From positions 248,001 through 312,000 of the forward strand of contig NZ_SRII01000005.1 in NCBI RefSeq assembly GCF_004684095.1: a DNA stretch of 64,000 nt, given 5' to 3'. Below the pieces are notes generated by a model, which saw only the letters and a list, made by a program, of their open reading frames with translations, made no database searches and was not told the origin of the DNA. The stretch's first letter is position 1, and each line of letters opens with the position of its first letter. Source of the DNA: Hymenobacter sp. UV11. Lineage in GTDB: Bacteria; Bacteroidota; Bacteroidia; Cytophagales; Hymenobacteraceae. The translations under genes were made by a program, and so were the position numbers. Below, piece after piece: positions 18,209 to 26,335 of this stretch.

Positions 18209-20599
18209 TTAATTCTCATTCACAGTAATGTTAAACGTCGAGGTTTTGCCCTTGCCACTGGCCGGCTGGTCCAGCAGCTGGCGGTAGCGCGCCACCTGGG
18301 CCGGCGTGAGGGCCTGGCCATTCACCTTGCCCCCCTTGTCGGTGAGCTGGAAAGAAAAGCTGCGGTCGTTCTTGCCAATCAACCCATCGCTGCGCAGCGC
18401 GGCGCGTAGCTCTGCCGTTTTGGGAGCGGCCGGGGCCGGTGGGGGTGGCGGCGTCTGCGGCATCATTGGCGCCAATGGCGCACGCGGGGCGCGAGGGGGG
18501 GTAGGCAGGCGGGGGCCCCGGCTCTCACTGCGCTCCAGGGCCCGCAGCTCGGCGGCATCGGCGGCCAAGCGGGCGCGCAGCTCGGCGCGGCGGGCGGCTA
18601 GCTCGGCGCGGTCGCCCTCGCGGTTGGCCTGCTCGGCGGCGCGGTCGGCTTGGGCAGCATCGCGGTCGGCTTGCTCAGCGGCCCGGTCGGCCTCGGCGCT
18701 TTCCTGAGAATCTGACTTATAGACTTTCATCTTGCCATTTTTTATATAAAAACGGGGATGAGGTGAATGGGCGGCGCCACTGGTTACCACCCGGGCTTGC
18801 ACATCGTAGCGCACGTGGCGGCGAGCGGTGTTGCGGTCATTATCGGCTATGCCATCAATATCCAGGTGCAGCTCGCGCAGCATGGGGCGCACATCTACTT
18901 TCACGCCCTGCTTCCGCACGCGCGCCAGCTCCCGCTCTATCTCGCGGCGCTGCTCGGCGTTGAGGTTGGGGTCGCGCAAGGTTTCGTTCAGGGCCTGCTC
19001 AGCGGCCCGGCGCGCCTCGCCGTCCAGGCCGGTCGCGGAGAAATTAAAGCTGAATGACCGATGCTCGGGACGCTCGGGGCGTTCGGACATTTCGATGCGT
19101 TCTAGTCGCTCCATGCGTTCCGGGCGCTCAGGTACGCGCACTACTTCTACGGTGCGCACGGCCTTGGCACGCTTGGCTTTTTTGCCGGGGGTAGCGGTTT
19201 CGATGGGCTGGCCGTCCACAGTCAGGCGCACGATGCGGCCTTTCTTGTCTTTCTCCATAACGACTGTGCTAGCCTCGCCACGGCGCGGAGGTACCGGACG
19301 CAGGCGGCGCAGACGCGGCGCCGAGGCGGCATCATCTACTTCCACTTGCACCGTGCGTTCCAGGCGCGTCGGCGCGTCGGCCGGCGCGGGAGGTAGCGGG
19401 GGCGCGGGAGGCAGCGGCGGCAGCACCACCACGCGGCGCGCCGTATCGGCCGAACTAGCGGCCGGTACTGTTTGGTTGGGCACCGTTTGGGCGGGGCGAG
19501 CCGCCAGCACTACTCCGGTACTCAGGCCTAGCAAGCCCAGTAGCGTGAGCGAGCCGGCCAGCAGCCGCTCGTTCAAGGTGGGCGCCTGGGGCCGGTTGAG
19601 GGCCAGCCGGCGCACCCGCGCCAGCAGCGAGCCGCGCCCGCCACCCGCCGCGGCCAGCGCCAGGCGCGGCACCGAGGTAGCGGCCGTTTCGAGTTCGGCC
19701 AGGGCGGCCAGGGCGCGGGCCACCCGCAGGCGGTCGCCGCCGCAGAGGTCCGCGGCCTGGTCATCGCAGCAGTTTTCGCGTTCGGCCCGCAGGCAATGCG
19801 CCATAAACCACACCGCCGGATGGTAGAAAAATAGCACCTCGGCCACCGCCAGGCCCAGGTTCAGCAAATAGTCGCGCCGCACAATGTGGGCCAGCTCGTG
19901 CGCCAGCAGCGCTTCCAGCAAACTCGGGCTGAGGCCCGCTACCGCGCCCAGCGGCAGCAGAATTACCGGGCGCAAGTGCCCCAGCACCAACGGCCCCGCC
20001 ACCCGCGCCGATTCCAGCAAAGCCACCGGCCGGCGCAGGCCCGCACGACTCGCCAGCGCCGCCAGGCGCTGCTGCCACTCGGCCCCCAGCGCCTGGGTAC
20101 CCGCCCGGCGCAGCCGGCCCGCGTAGAGCAGGCCGCCCGCCAGTCGGCCGCTCATCAGCAGCAAACCCAGCAGCCAGGCAATTACTACCATGGGCAGGTA
20201 ACGCTCTATCTTACTGCCAGATAGTTGCAACCAGGCCAGCGACTTGGCTGGCGTGCTGCTGGCGTACGTTGCGGCGGCGGGCATCGCCCCTACCCCCTCC
20301 GTAACGACCGCAGCCGGCTGGCTCGCCGCGTAGGCTGCGGCCACTGGCGCGGCCCCGACGGGCGGCGCGCTGTAGTAATACCAGCTAAACGTGAGCCCCA
20401 CAGCCAGCACCAGCGTGCCCAGCGCGCCGGCCGACACGGCGTAGCGCAGCTCGGCGCGCTGGCGGCGCAGCAGCGGCAGCACGCCCGTCAGCAGCAGCGC
20501 CAGCACCCCGCCCTGCCACAGCGAATGCAGCAGCGCAAACCCTACCCCCCGCACCAGCGCGGGCGATACGACATCGTTAAACAGCGGGAGCGTTGTCAT
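18209..20599 (-). CDS. M56 (BlaR1/MecR1-type) membrane metallopeptidase
   Basis: A 796-residue signal-transducing protease that probably cleaves or inactivates the BlaI-type repressor encoded just upstream. N-terminal membrane helices occupy about residues 15-75 and 135-160; the zinc motif HELAH is at 234-238, followed by a 'LRAERENCCDDQA' block where a third zinc ligand is expected. A further helix is near residue 370. The remaining 400 residues are not a penicillin-binding sensor domain: they are Pro-rich, then highly charged with repeated 'ERPERMERLERIEMSERPERPE' and 'EQADRDAAQADRAAEQANRE' coiled-coil-like segments. The start at 20599 overlaps the BlaI gene end by 23 bases, so the two are coupled. 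Confidence 0.88.
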   Translation of the reverse strand: MTTLPLFNDVVSPALVRGVGFALLHSLWQGGVLALLLTGVLPLLRRQRAELRYAVSAGALGTLVLAVGLTFSWYYYSAPPVGAAPVAAAYAASQPAAVVTEGVGAMPAAATYASSTPAKSLAWLQLSGSKIERYLPMVVIAWLLGLLLMSGRLAGGLLYAGRLRRAGTQALGAEWQQRLAALASRAGLRRPVALLESARVAGPLVLGHLRPVILLPLGAVAGLSPSLLEALLAHELAHIVRRDYLLNLGLAVAEVLFFYHPAVWFMAHCLRAERENCCDDQAADLCGGDRLRVARALAALAELETAATSVPRLALAAAGGGRGSLLARVRRLALNRPQAPTLNERLLAGSLTLLGLLGLSTGVVLAARPAQTVPNQTVPAASSADTARRVVVLPPLPPAPPLPPAPADAPTRLERTVQVEVDDAASAPRLRRLRPVPPRRGEASTVVMEKDKKGRIVRLTVDGQPIETATPGKKAKRAKAVRTVEVVRVPERPERMERLERIEMSERPERPEHRSFSFNFSATGLDGEARRAAEQALNETLRDPNLNAEQRREIERELARVRKQGVKVDVRPMLRELHLDIDGIADNDRNTARRHVRYDVQARVVTSGAAHSPHPRFYIKNGKMKVYKSDSQESAEADRAAEQADRDAAQADRAAEQANREGDRAELAARRAELRARLAADAAELRALERSESRGPRLPTPPRAPRAPLAPMMPQTPPPPPAPAAPKTAELRAALRSDGLIGKNDRSFSFQLTDKGGKVNGQALTPAQVARYRQLLDQPASGKGKTSTFNITVNEN

Positions 20600-21005
20600 C
20601 GGAAGGAGAAGGTGAAGAGTTAGCATTCTGAATCTCAATGTCATTGAGCAAGCGGCGAATCTGGGCCACCTCATCGGCCGAGGTTTTGCGGTTGCCCAGC
20701 GCCTGCATCACCAGCTTCAGGGCCGAGCCGCCGAAGGTGGCGGCCACGAACTTATCGAGCAGCAGCCCCTGGGTGTCTTGCTCGCGCACGGCGGCCCGGT
20801 ACACGTGGCTGCGGCCTTCGTCGTCGCGGCTCACTAGGCCCTTTTCTAGCATCAGCTGCATGATTTTTAGGGTCGTGGTATAACCGATTTCGCGCTGCTG
20901 GCTCATCTGCTCGTTCACGGTGCGCACCGTGGCGGGGCCGTGCTGCCAGAGCACGTGCAGAATCTCCAGTTCCGAATCCGTAGGTTTTGGGGGCGCTTTA
21001 GGCAT
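20577..21005 (-). CDS. BlaI/MecI/CopY family transcriptional repressor
   Basis: A 142-residue winged-helix repressor. 'SELEILHVLWQHGPATVRTVNEQMSQQREIGYTTTLKIMQLMLEKGLVSRD' is the classic BlaI DNA-binding domain; the C-terminal half would dimerise and contain the cleavage site used by the M56 partner. It precedes and overlaps the M56 gene as in bla/mec systems, but no beta-lactamase is nearby, so the regulated genes are unknown. Three TACGA-type dyads upstream are its likely autoregulatory operators. Confidence 0.95.
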   Translation of the reverse strand: MPKAPPKPTDSELEILHVLWQHGPATVRTVNEQMSQQREIGYTTTLKIMQLMLEKGLVSRDDEGRSHVYRAAVREQDTQGLLLDKFVAATFGGSALKLVMQALGNRKTSADEVAQIRRLLNDIEIQNANSSPSPSDDNAPAV

Positions 21006-21028
21006 GAGTCAGGCGAGGAAAAGTTCAG

Positions 21029-21103
21029 TACGAATTATTTCGTAGACCAAAGGTTATACGAGAGACTTCGTAATTGCAAAAACAATGTACGAAATTTATC
21101 GTA
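21029..21103. promoter_or_regulatory. Three 16-bp dyads: probable BlaI operators
   Basis: TACGAATTATTTCGTA (21029-21044), TACGAGAGACTTCGTA (21057-21072) and TACGAAATTTATCGTA (21088-21103) share the form TACGA-N6-TCGTA. Their start-to-start spacing is 28 and 31 bases, about three helical turns, putting them on one DNA face. They lie directly upstream of the BlaI gene in the only space where its promoter can be. BlaI-family repressors bind similar-sized dyads and autoregulate; assignment to this repressor is inference. Confidence 0.75.
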
Positions 21104-21217
21104 ATAAGACGCAAACTCCTAGTAGTCAGCGAAATTATTTTTATTTGCGTCTCACTAGCTTGACATACAAATTGGAGAGTCGCGACCCCTCGCGGCGCTC
21201 CAATTCTTACGTGCGGC

Positions 21218-21592
21218 TTAAGCTCCTACCCCCACTTTGCGCTTGCGCACCAGCGTTACGCGCGCCCGCTGGCAAATGCCGCCCAGCGGCGGATTGAACT
21301 TCGACACGCTCACCTCAGCCCGGCGCACCTGCCCAAACTCCTGCATCACGCGGTCGAGAATGCGGTGGGCCAGGTGCTCAAGCAGGCGCGCGGGGTGCTG
21401 CATTTCTTCGAGCACCATGCGGTAGAGCACCTCGTAGTTCACGGTTTCGGCCAGCTTGTCGGAGGCGCCGGCGGCGTGCAGGTCCGTCTTAAGATGAAGG
21501 TCGATGCCGTACTTATTGCCGATTTTCTGCTCCTCATCATAGTAGCCGTGGAAGGCAAAAAACTCCAGTCCTTCAAGTGCAATTTGTCCCAT
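21218..21592 (-). CDS. folB: Dihydroneopterin aldolase
   Basis: A 124-residue enzyme of tetrahydrofolate synthesis that cleaves 7,8-dihydroneopterin to 6-hydroxymethyl-dihydropterin and glycolaldehyde. 'IALEGLEFFAFHGYYDEEQKIGNKYGIDLHLKTDL' with the catalytic Glu and conserved HG, 'DKLAETVNYEVLY', the Leu-Glu 'RLLEHLAHRI' and 'VSKFNPPLGG' are all standard. Full family length. It acts in the cytoplasm; no other fol genes are adjacent. Confidence 0.95.
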   Translation of the reverse strand: MGQIALEGLEFFAFHGYYDEEQKIGNKYGIDLHLKTDLHAAGASDKLAETVNYEVLYRMVLEEMQHPARLLEHLAHRILDRVMQEFGQVRRAEVSVSKFNPPLGGICQRARVTLVRKRKVGVGA

Positions 21593-21600
21593 TTGTCTAA

Positions 21601-21750
21601 ACCGCGGATTTATCGGATTCGTCGGATTAATCGGATTTTGGGGACGAATGCTTGCCGTAGTAGGCCGTAAAAGTAAAGGGCTGCCCGCTGGGCAGCCCTT
21701 TCTACGTCTCCAAAATCCGACGAATCCGGTTAATCCGATAAATCCGCGGT
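21601..21750. repeat. Nested palindrome filling the folB/DivIVA gap
   Basis: Arms 21601-21645 and 21705-21750 are near-perfect inverted copies built from short TCGGATT/TTCGTCGGATT units, with two of those units swapped in order between the arms. A separate strong hairpin sits in the centre. The element occupies the whole space between two co-directional genes. Confidence 0.85.
21675..21701. terminator. Strong GC hairpin inside the palindrome
   Basis: AAAGGGCTGCCC and its exact complement flank a three-base GCT loop. A-tract on one side and T-tract on the other allow it to terminate in either direction. It would end the DivIVA transcript (reverse strand) ahead of folB. Confidence 0.8.
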
Positions 21751-22818
21751 CTAGATTTCGTCAAAGAATGATTTTTCTCCTACCGGCTCCAGCTGAGTAG
21801 ATTGAGTGGGTTGAGCTGCCTGAGCCTTCATGCCGGGATGCGTCATGGGCTCGGGCTGCTGAATTTCGGGGCGGCTGGGGCCGATGGGCTGAATCTCGGG
21901 GCGCGTGGGCTCCACATAGGGCGCGGGCGGCGAAGGTACCGTTTCGGGGCCGGGCTGGTCGATGTGCGGAGCGGGCGCGATGCCGGGGTTTTCGCGCGGA
22001 GCCTGCGGGCGCTCGATATCGGGCGTGGGCGACTGGCCGGGGTCGGGCTGCTGGCCGGGCTTGGGGTTGTAGGCGGTGGGGCTGGTGGCCGCGCCGGGGG
22101 TAGGCTGCGCGGTGCGAGCCGCGGGCGCGGAGCCATTGGCGGCGGCAGGGGGGGTAGGCGCCACGGCGGCGGCCGTAGAGCGGGCAGAATCGGTGGTGAC
22201 GTTCATGGCGGGGGCGGGGCTAGGTTCGGGCGCCGGCGCATCGGCCGGCCGCTTTACCTGTACGCTCGCGGCCCGCGAAAGGATGGCCGCCGGCGCATTT
22301 TTGGGGCGGGCGCGGGCACGCTCCACTTTTTCCAGCGCGTCGGAGGCCAGGTGGTGCAGGTCGCGCACCAGGGTATCGAGCTGCTGCTCGAGGCGCTGGC
22401 ACTCCTGGCCCAGGCCAGTGACTTCCTTCTGCATGTCGGCCACGGTTTTTTCGGCCGTTTGGTAGGCTTCTTCCACGATGGTGCGGGAGCGCTGGCGGGC
22501 TTCGGCCAGAGTTTGCTCGGCCAGCAGCTGGGCCTCGCGGCGGCGCAGGTCGGCATCGCGCTGGGCCTGCTCGGTGATGGCGTTGCCGGTATCCTCGGCC
22601 GTTTTGAGGGTGCGGTAGAGCGACGATTCCACCTCGCGCATCTTCTGCACGTCCTGCTGGGCGTGCTCCAGCTTGAGGCGCAGCTCGCGGTTTTCATCGC
22701 CCATGCGCTCCCACTGCTGCGACACCATGTTCAGGAAGGCCTGCACTTCGTCCTTATCCACGCCCCGGAAGGACTTTTCAAATGTTTTCTGCCGAATATC
22801 GAGGGCGGTGATTTTCAT
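21751..22818 (-). CDS. DivIVA-domain coiled-coil protein
   Basis: A 355-residue cytoplasmic protein. The N-terminus 'MKITALDIRQKTFEKSFRGVDKDEVQAFLNMVSQQWE' matches the DivIVA/GpsB membrane-curvature binding domain, including the 'F-R-G-hydrophobic-D' core. Residues about 35-165 are a long coiled coil. The C-terminal half is a Pro/Gln/Ala-rich disordered tail, ending in a short conserved-looking 'GEKSFFDEI'. DivIVA proteins organise poles and septa in Gram-positives; in Bacteroidota their role is not established. The tail could recruit partners. Confidence 0.85.
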   Translation of the reverse strand: MKITALDIRQKTFEKSFRGVDKDEVQAFLNMVSQQWERMGDENRELRLKLEHAQQDVQKMREVESSLYRTLKTAEDTGNAITEQAQRDADLRRREAQLLAEQTLAEARQRSRTIVEEAYQTAEKTVADMQKEVTGLGQECQRLEQQLDTLVRDLHHLASDALEKVERARARPKNAPAAILSRAASVQVKRPADAPAPEPSPAPAMNVTTDSARSTAAAVAPTPPAAANGSAPAARTAQPTPGAATSPTAYNPKPGQQPDPGQSPTPDIERPQAPRENPGIAPAPHIDQPGPETVPSPPAPYVEPTRPEIQPIGPSRPEIQQPEPMTHPGMKAQAAQPTQSTQLEPVGEKSFFDEI

Positions 22819-22833
22819 TGTCTTAAGCTGTTA

Positions 22834-22929
22834 GCTATTAGCTGCTAGCTGTTAGCTTTTTTGAATTAATTGAAAGCGGACCGGAATGCTACGTCTGAAC
22901 GAAAAAGCTAACAGCTAGTAGCTAATAGC
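22834..22929. repeat. TAGC-rich inverted repeat
   Basis: Core arms of 28 bases match at 27 positions around a 40-base centre. The arms are built from TTAGCTATTAGCT/GCTAGCTGTTAGC units. It lies between the WD40 gene and the DivIVA gene, both on the reverse strand, and may terminate the former. Confidence 0.8.
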
Positions 22930-22946
22930 TTAAAACAGCTAATGGC

Positions 22947-23867
22947 TCAAATAACCTGCCACACGGCCAGGCTGCGGTCATCGCTGCACGAAACTAGCCG
23001 CTGCTGGGTGCCCGGCCAAACCAGCTTATTCACCGAGGTGCCATGGCCGGCGGCCCGCGCCTTGTCCAGCACGCGCAGCAGCGCCAGGCTGGTGGGGTCC
23101 CAGATTTTAATGCTTTTATCGAGCGAGCAGCTGGCCAGGTAGCGCCCATCGCCGCTGAAGGCCAAGTGGTTGATGGCGTACATGTGCGCTACTACGCTGT
23201 CGAGGAGGGGGTAGCCGTCGTGGGCGGCGTAGCGGCGCAGGTGGGCGTCGCGGCCCGCCGCCAGCAGGTGCTGGCCATCGGGCGAGTAGGCCACGGTAAA
23301 AACGGAGTTGGTGGCATCGGTGAGCGTCGTTTTAACCAGCAGCGAGTCAAGGTCGAGAATATAGGTTTTCCAATCCGACGCGCCCACGGCCAGCTCGCCC
23401 CGGCTCTCGTGCAGGGCCAGGCAGCGCAGGCTTTTGTCGCTGAGGCGCAGCAGGTGTTCGAGCCGAAAATCATCGCCGTGCAGCACGGCCAGCGTGCCAT
23501 CGCCCAGGGCGCAGTACACGCGCTGCCGGCTCTCGGAGTATACCAGGTCGAAGATGGCGACCGGGGGTAGGGCCGTGGCAAAAGCCAGCGTCCGGGTCTG
23601 CAAGTCAATGGCTTGCACGCCCTGGAAGTTGTGGCCCAGCAGCAGCAGCCCACGCGCCGGCAGCTCACGCAGGGCATACACCGAGTTTTCGACCCGCGCC
23701 AGCAATTCCCCGTCGGCCTCGGGCCGGGTGCTGTCCCAGGCCACTACCATGCCATCGGCGCTACCCGAAAAAACCTGGTCGGCGCCGGGCCGGCCAGCCA
23801 GCGCGTACACCGCGTCGGAGTGGCCCGCCAAGGTGCCGAGGCGAGTAGCGGTGGGACGGTGGAGCAT
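22947..23867 (-). CDS. WD40-repeat propeller protein (cytoplasmic)
   Basis: A 306-residue protein made of about seven WD40 blades and no signal peptide. Blade motifs include 'LAGHSDAVYALAG', 'VFSGSADGMVVAWD', 'SPDGQHLLAAGRDAHLRRY', 'FSGDGRYLASCSLDKSIKIWD' and 'LVSCSDDRSLAVW'. It is a scaffold for protein interaction; nothing indicates a specific partner. It is divergent from the phosphopantetheinyl transferase gene across a long palindrome. Confidence 0.88.
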   Translation of the reverse strand: MLHRPTATRLGTLAGHSDAVYALAGRPGADQVFSGSADGMVVAWDSTRPEADGELLARVENSVYALRELPARGLLLLGHNFQGVQAIDLQTRTLAFATALPPVAIFDLVYSESRQRVYCALGDGTLAVLHGDDFRLEHLLRLSDKSLRCLALHESRGELAVGASDWKTYILDLDSLLVKTTLTDATNSVFTVAYSPDGQHLLAAGRDAHLRRYAAHDGYPLLDSVVAHMYAINHLAFSGDGRYLASCSLDKSIKIWDPTSLALLRVLDKARAAGHGTSVNKLVWPGTQQRLVSCSDDRSLAVWQVI

Positions 23868-23881
23868 AGTAAAAAAGTGCG

Positions 23882-24048
23882 GTAAGCTTTAGCTTGCCGT
23901 GAACAGCGTAGGGTAGGCTTTAGCCTGCCGAAAGAGACGAAGGTAGTACCGACCTTTGCGGCACCGGGCGAGGCAGGGTAATCCAGCGTACTAAAAACTG
24001 CCTCGCGGCAGGCTAAAGCCTACCCCACCCGGCAAGCTAAAGCATCCC
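23882..24048. repeat. Double-nested palindrome in a divergent promoter region
   Basis: The inner arms are a perfect 20-base complement: GGGTAGGCTTTAGCCTGCCG near 23912 and its partner near 24005. The outer arms are related copies (TAGCTTGCCG at 23891-23900 and CGGCAAGCTA near 24031). The TAGGCTTTAGCCTGCCG unit thus appears in two degenerate versions on each side. It lies between two divergent gene starts, so it cannot be a terminator of either. Confidence 0.8.
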
Positions 24049-24057
24049 GCACACCCC

Positions 24058-24744
24058 ATGCCGCTTCATTCTCTCACGCCCCTGCCCGGCGGGGTCACGC
24101 TGGGCCGCTGGCACCTCACCGAAACGCCCGCCGCCCTCTGGCCCCAGCTCGCCGATGCGCCCACCTACGCCCCGCTGCTGCCCGCCCGCGCCGATGGCCC
24201 GCGCCAGGCGCAGTGGCTGGCCGGCCGGCTGCTGGTGCAACGGCTGCTGGCCGCGGCCGGCGCGCCCCCGCTGCGCTTACGCAACGACGAGGCCGGCCGG
24301 CCCTTTCTGGAGGGGGTAGGGCCCGCGCCGGCCGTGTCGCTCTCGCACTCGGGCGAGTGGGTGGCGGCGCTGCTGGCCCCGCCCGGCACGGCCCTGGGCA
24401 TTGACGTAGAAGTAGTGCGCGATAAGGCCCAGCGCATTGCCCGCAAGTTTCTCAACGAGCGGGAATTAACTGATATAGCATACGCATCCCTACCCCCCCT
24501 GCCTGGCGTCGAGCCGCGCCACGAGCTGTTCAGCCTGCTCTGGAGCGCCAAGGAAACGCTCTTTAAGCTGGCCGGCCGGCGCGGCATCCTCTTCCGCGAA
24601 AATCTGCTGCTCGACCTGCCTTCCGGCACCTGGCCCCAGCCCGGCACGCTGCCTGCGCGGCTGCACCTGGCAGGCAGCAGTTCCCGGCACCAGGTTTGCT
24701 ATCTTCGGCCGGTAGCGGGCTACGTGCTCACCTACTGCTACTAG
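24058..24744 (+). CDS. 4'-phosphopantetheinyl transferase superfamily protein
   Basis: A 228-residue Sfp/AcpT-like enzyme that transfers the phosphopantetheine arm of CoA onto a carrier protein. The two metal/CoA-binding blocks are present: 'LGIDVEVVRDKAQRIARKFLNERE' and 'LLWSAKETLFKLAGRRG'. 'VSLSHSGEWVAALLA' is the preceding conserved strand. No polyketide, peptide or fatty-acid synthesis gene neighbours it, so its carrier protein could be the general acyl carrier protein or a remote biosynthetic cluster. Confidence 0.92.
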   Translation: MPLHSLTPLPGGVTLGRWHLTETPAALWPQLADAPTYAPLLPARADGPRQAQWLAGRLLVQRLLAAAGAPPLRLRNDEAGRPFLEGVGPAPAVSLSHSGEWVAALLAPPGTALGIDVEVVRDKAQRIARKFLNERELTDIAYASLPPLPGVEPRHELFSLLWSAKETLFKLAGRRGILFRENLLLDLPSGTWPQPGTLPARLHLAGSSSRHQVCYLRPVAGYVLTYCY

Positions 24745-24807
24745 TTTTTACGTACTTCCAGCCAGCGGGCCGACCCGCCTTTTTCCTTGGTTTTTTCTAC
24801 CCTTGCC

Positions 24808-25371
24808 ATGTCTTTTCGCAAACTCCCGGTTCTGCTGGCAGCCGCCCTGCTGCTGGCTACCGTTACGCTGGGCATCGCCCGCGCCCAGGGCACGGTGGGT
24901 GATTTTACCGTGCAAAAATCCGGCGGCGGCAGCACCTCGCTCAGCGCCTACAATGGCCAAAAAGCAGTAGTAGTGGTGTTTATGAACCCCGCCTGCGCCT
25001 ACACCCGCCTCTACCAGGAGCGCCTGGCGTCCCTGCAAAGTGCCTACGGCGGCCGGGGCGTGCAGTTTATGTTCGTCAACGTGCCCATCAACCTCGATGC
25101 GGCCGAGGGCAGCGGCGGCTCATTGGCCACTTTCACCGACGACGGCGCGGCCAGCGCGGCCCTCGGCGTGAGCAAAACCACCGAGGCCGTGGTGCTCCAG
25201 CCCGCCGGCTCGGGCTTCGCGGTACGCTACCGCGGTGCCATCGACGATAACCCCCAGATTGCCAGCGGCGTGCAGCAGCACTACCTCCAGCAGGTACTCG
25301 ATAACGTGCTGGCTGGCCGCCCCGCCGGCGTGGCCGACAAGCGCGCCGCCGGCTGCCTCATTAAGCGGTAA
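24808..25371 (+). CDS. Exported thioredoxin-fold (redoxin) protein
   Basis: A 187-residue protein with a signal peptide starting at 24808 (MSFRKLPVLLAAALLLATVTLGIARAQ). The region 'VVVVFMNPACAYTRLYQERLASLQSAYGGRGVQFMFVNVP' is a thioredoxin fold with a single active-site Cys instead of a CxxC pair. A second Cys is near the C-terminus in 'RAAGCLIKR', matching the GCxIK motif of related AhpC/TSA-type redoxins; a disulfide between the two is likely. It is probably a periplasmic peroxiredoxin-like reductant. Adjacent gene context does not help. Confidence 0.78.
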   Translation: MSFRKLPVLLAAALLLATVTLGIARAQGTVGDFTVQKSGGGSTSLSAYNGQKAVVVVFMNPACAYTRLYQERLASLQSAYGGRGVQFMFVNVPINLDAAEGSGGSLATFTDDGAASAALGVSKTTEAVVLQPAGSGFAVRYRGAIDDNPQIASGVQQHYLQQVLDNVLAGRPAGVADKRAAGCLIKR

Positions 25372-25395
25372 ATGGGTAAGTGAGTAGTTGAGTAA

Positions 25396-25438
25396 AAAAG
25401 AACGTCATGCTGAGCCTGTCGAAGCATGACGTTCTTTT
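25396..25438. terminator. Short palindrome, minimal member of the GTCATGC family
   Basis: Perfect 15-base arms AAAAGAACGTCATGC and complement (25396-25410, 25424-25438) around 13 bases, flanked by A and T tracts. It lies between convergent genes and should terminate both. The ends equal those of the larger element at 55.3 kb, as if that element had lost its middle. Confidence 0.85.
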
Positions 25439-25462
25439 CTTTTATTCTATTCTTATTTCAAA

Positions 25463-26335
25463 CTATTCCTCATCCCCCGCCTCACCCTTCTCTAGCAAAA
25501 TGGCCAATAGCTGCGCAACTTCTTCGGCCTTAGCGGGTTCCTGAAGCTTTTCGAAGCCTACTTGCAGGTTGCGCATAGCGCGGCGCATGATGTCGAGGTG
25601 GGTGCAGGGCTCGTAAAAGCTATCCTGCGAAGTAATGCCGAGCTGGCCGACGTAGTGCTCAATATCGGATTTGGAGAGGATGATGCCCCGGTTGTAGCAG
25701 TTAATGTAGAACGGCAGCACCGCCTGGTCGTCATCGTCCTTCTTCACCAGGTACGTCAGCACAAACAGGTTGGGCAGGTTCACGCCGAATACCGGCAAAT
25801 CGAGCCGCTGAGCTACCAGCAGGTAGATAACGCAGAGCGACAACGGGTTGCCGCGCTTGGTTTCGAGCACCCGGTGCAGCATCGAGTTGGCTGGCGAGTG
25901 AAAGTGCTGGGTATTAGCGGAAAACTTATGGTTGCGAAAAATAACGTGGTTGAGCACCTGCACCTGGTCGGCGGGGTGCATCTCGGGGCGCAATAGCGTC
26001 CAGGCCTCAAAGCGCAGCTGCTCAATGGCGCGGTTAAGGGCCTGTAAGTCAGCATCGGGGTACTGGTACGAGTTCAGCAGCCACATGCCTTCCAGCAAAT
26101 CGGGCTCGTCGGAGTCGCGCCACACCCGCAGGCGCTGCTGCAAGCCCTCAAACTGGAGCTGGTGAATGAGGTTTTCGAGCCGGCTCTGCTGCTGGGGGTC
26201 GAGGGTTTCCTCCCACGACTCTTCCAGAAAAGGGATAATGGCCTCGCCCAGGTTCTGGATTTCGCCCTGAATCTGGGGGGCAATTTCCGGGTCATCGAGC
26301 AGCGAGATGAGGGCTTTGATTTCGTTGGTAGTCAT
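25463..26335 (-). CDS. SirB1-like transglutaminase-fold protein
   Basis: A 290-residue cytoplasmic protein. The start at 26335 gives MTTNEIKALISLLDDPE. The middle 'FHSPANSMLHRVLETKRGNPLSLCVIYLLVAQRLDLPVFGVNLPNLFVL' is the SirB1/transglutaminase-like core with the conserved 'KRGNP' and Cys of the family; the C-terminal part has helical TPR-like character. Family members are linked to regulation and iron or stress responses in some bacteria, but the biochemical activity is unknown. Confidence 0.85.
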   Translation of the reverse strand: MTTNEIKALISLLDDPEIAPQIQGEIQNLGEAIIPFLEESWEETLDPQQQSRLENLIHQLQFEGLQQRLRVWRDSDEPDLLEGMWLLNSYQYPDADLQALNRAIEQLRFEAWTLLRPEMHPADQVQVLNHVIFRNHKFSANTQHFHSPANSMLHRVLETKRGNPLSLCVIYLLVAQRLDLPVFGVNLPNLFVLTYLVKKDDDDQAVLPFYINCYNRGIILSKSDIEHYVGQLGITSQDSFYEPCTHLDIMRRAMRNLQVGFEKLQEPAKAEEVAQLLAILLEKGEAGDEE

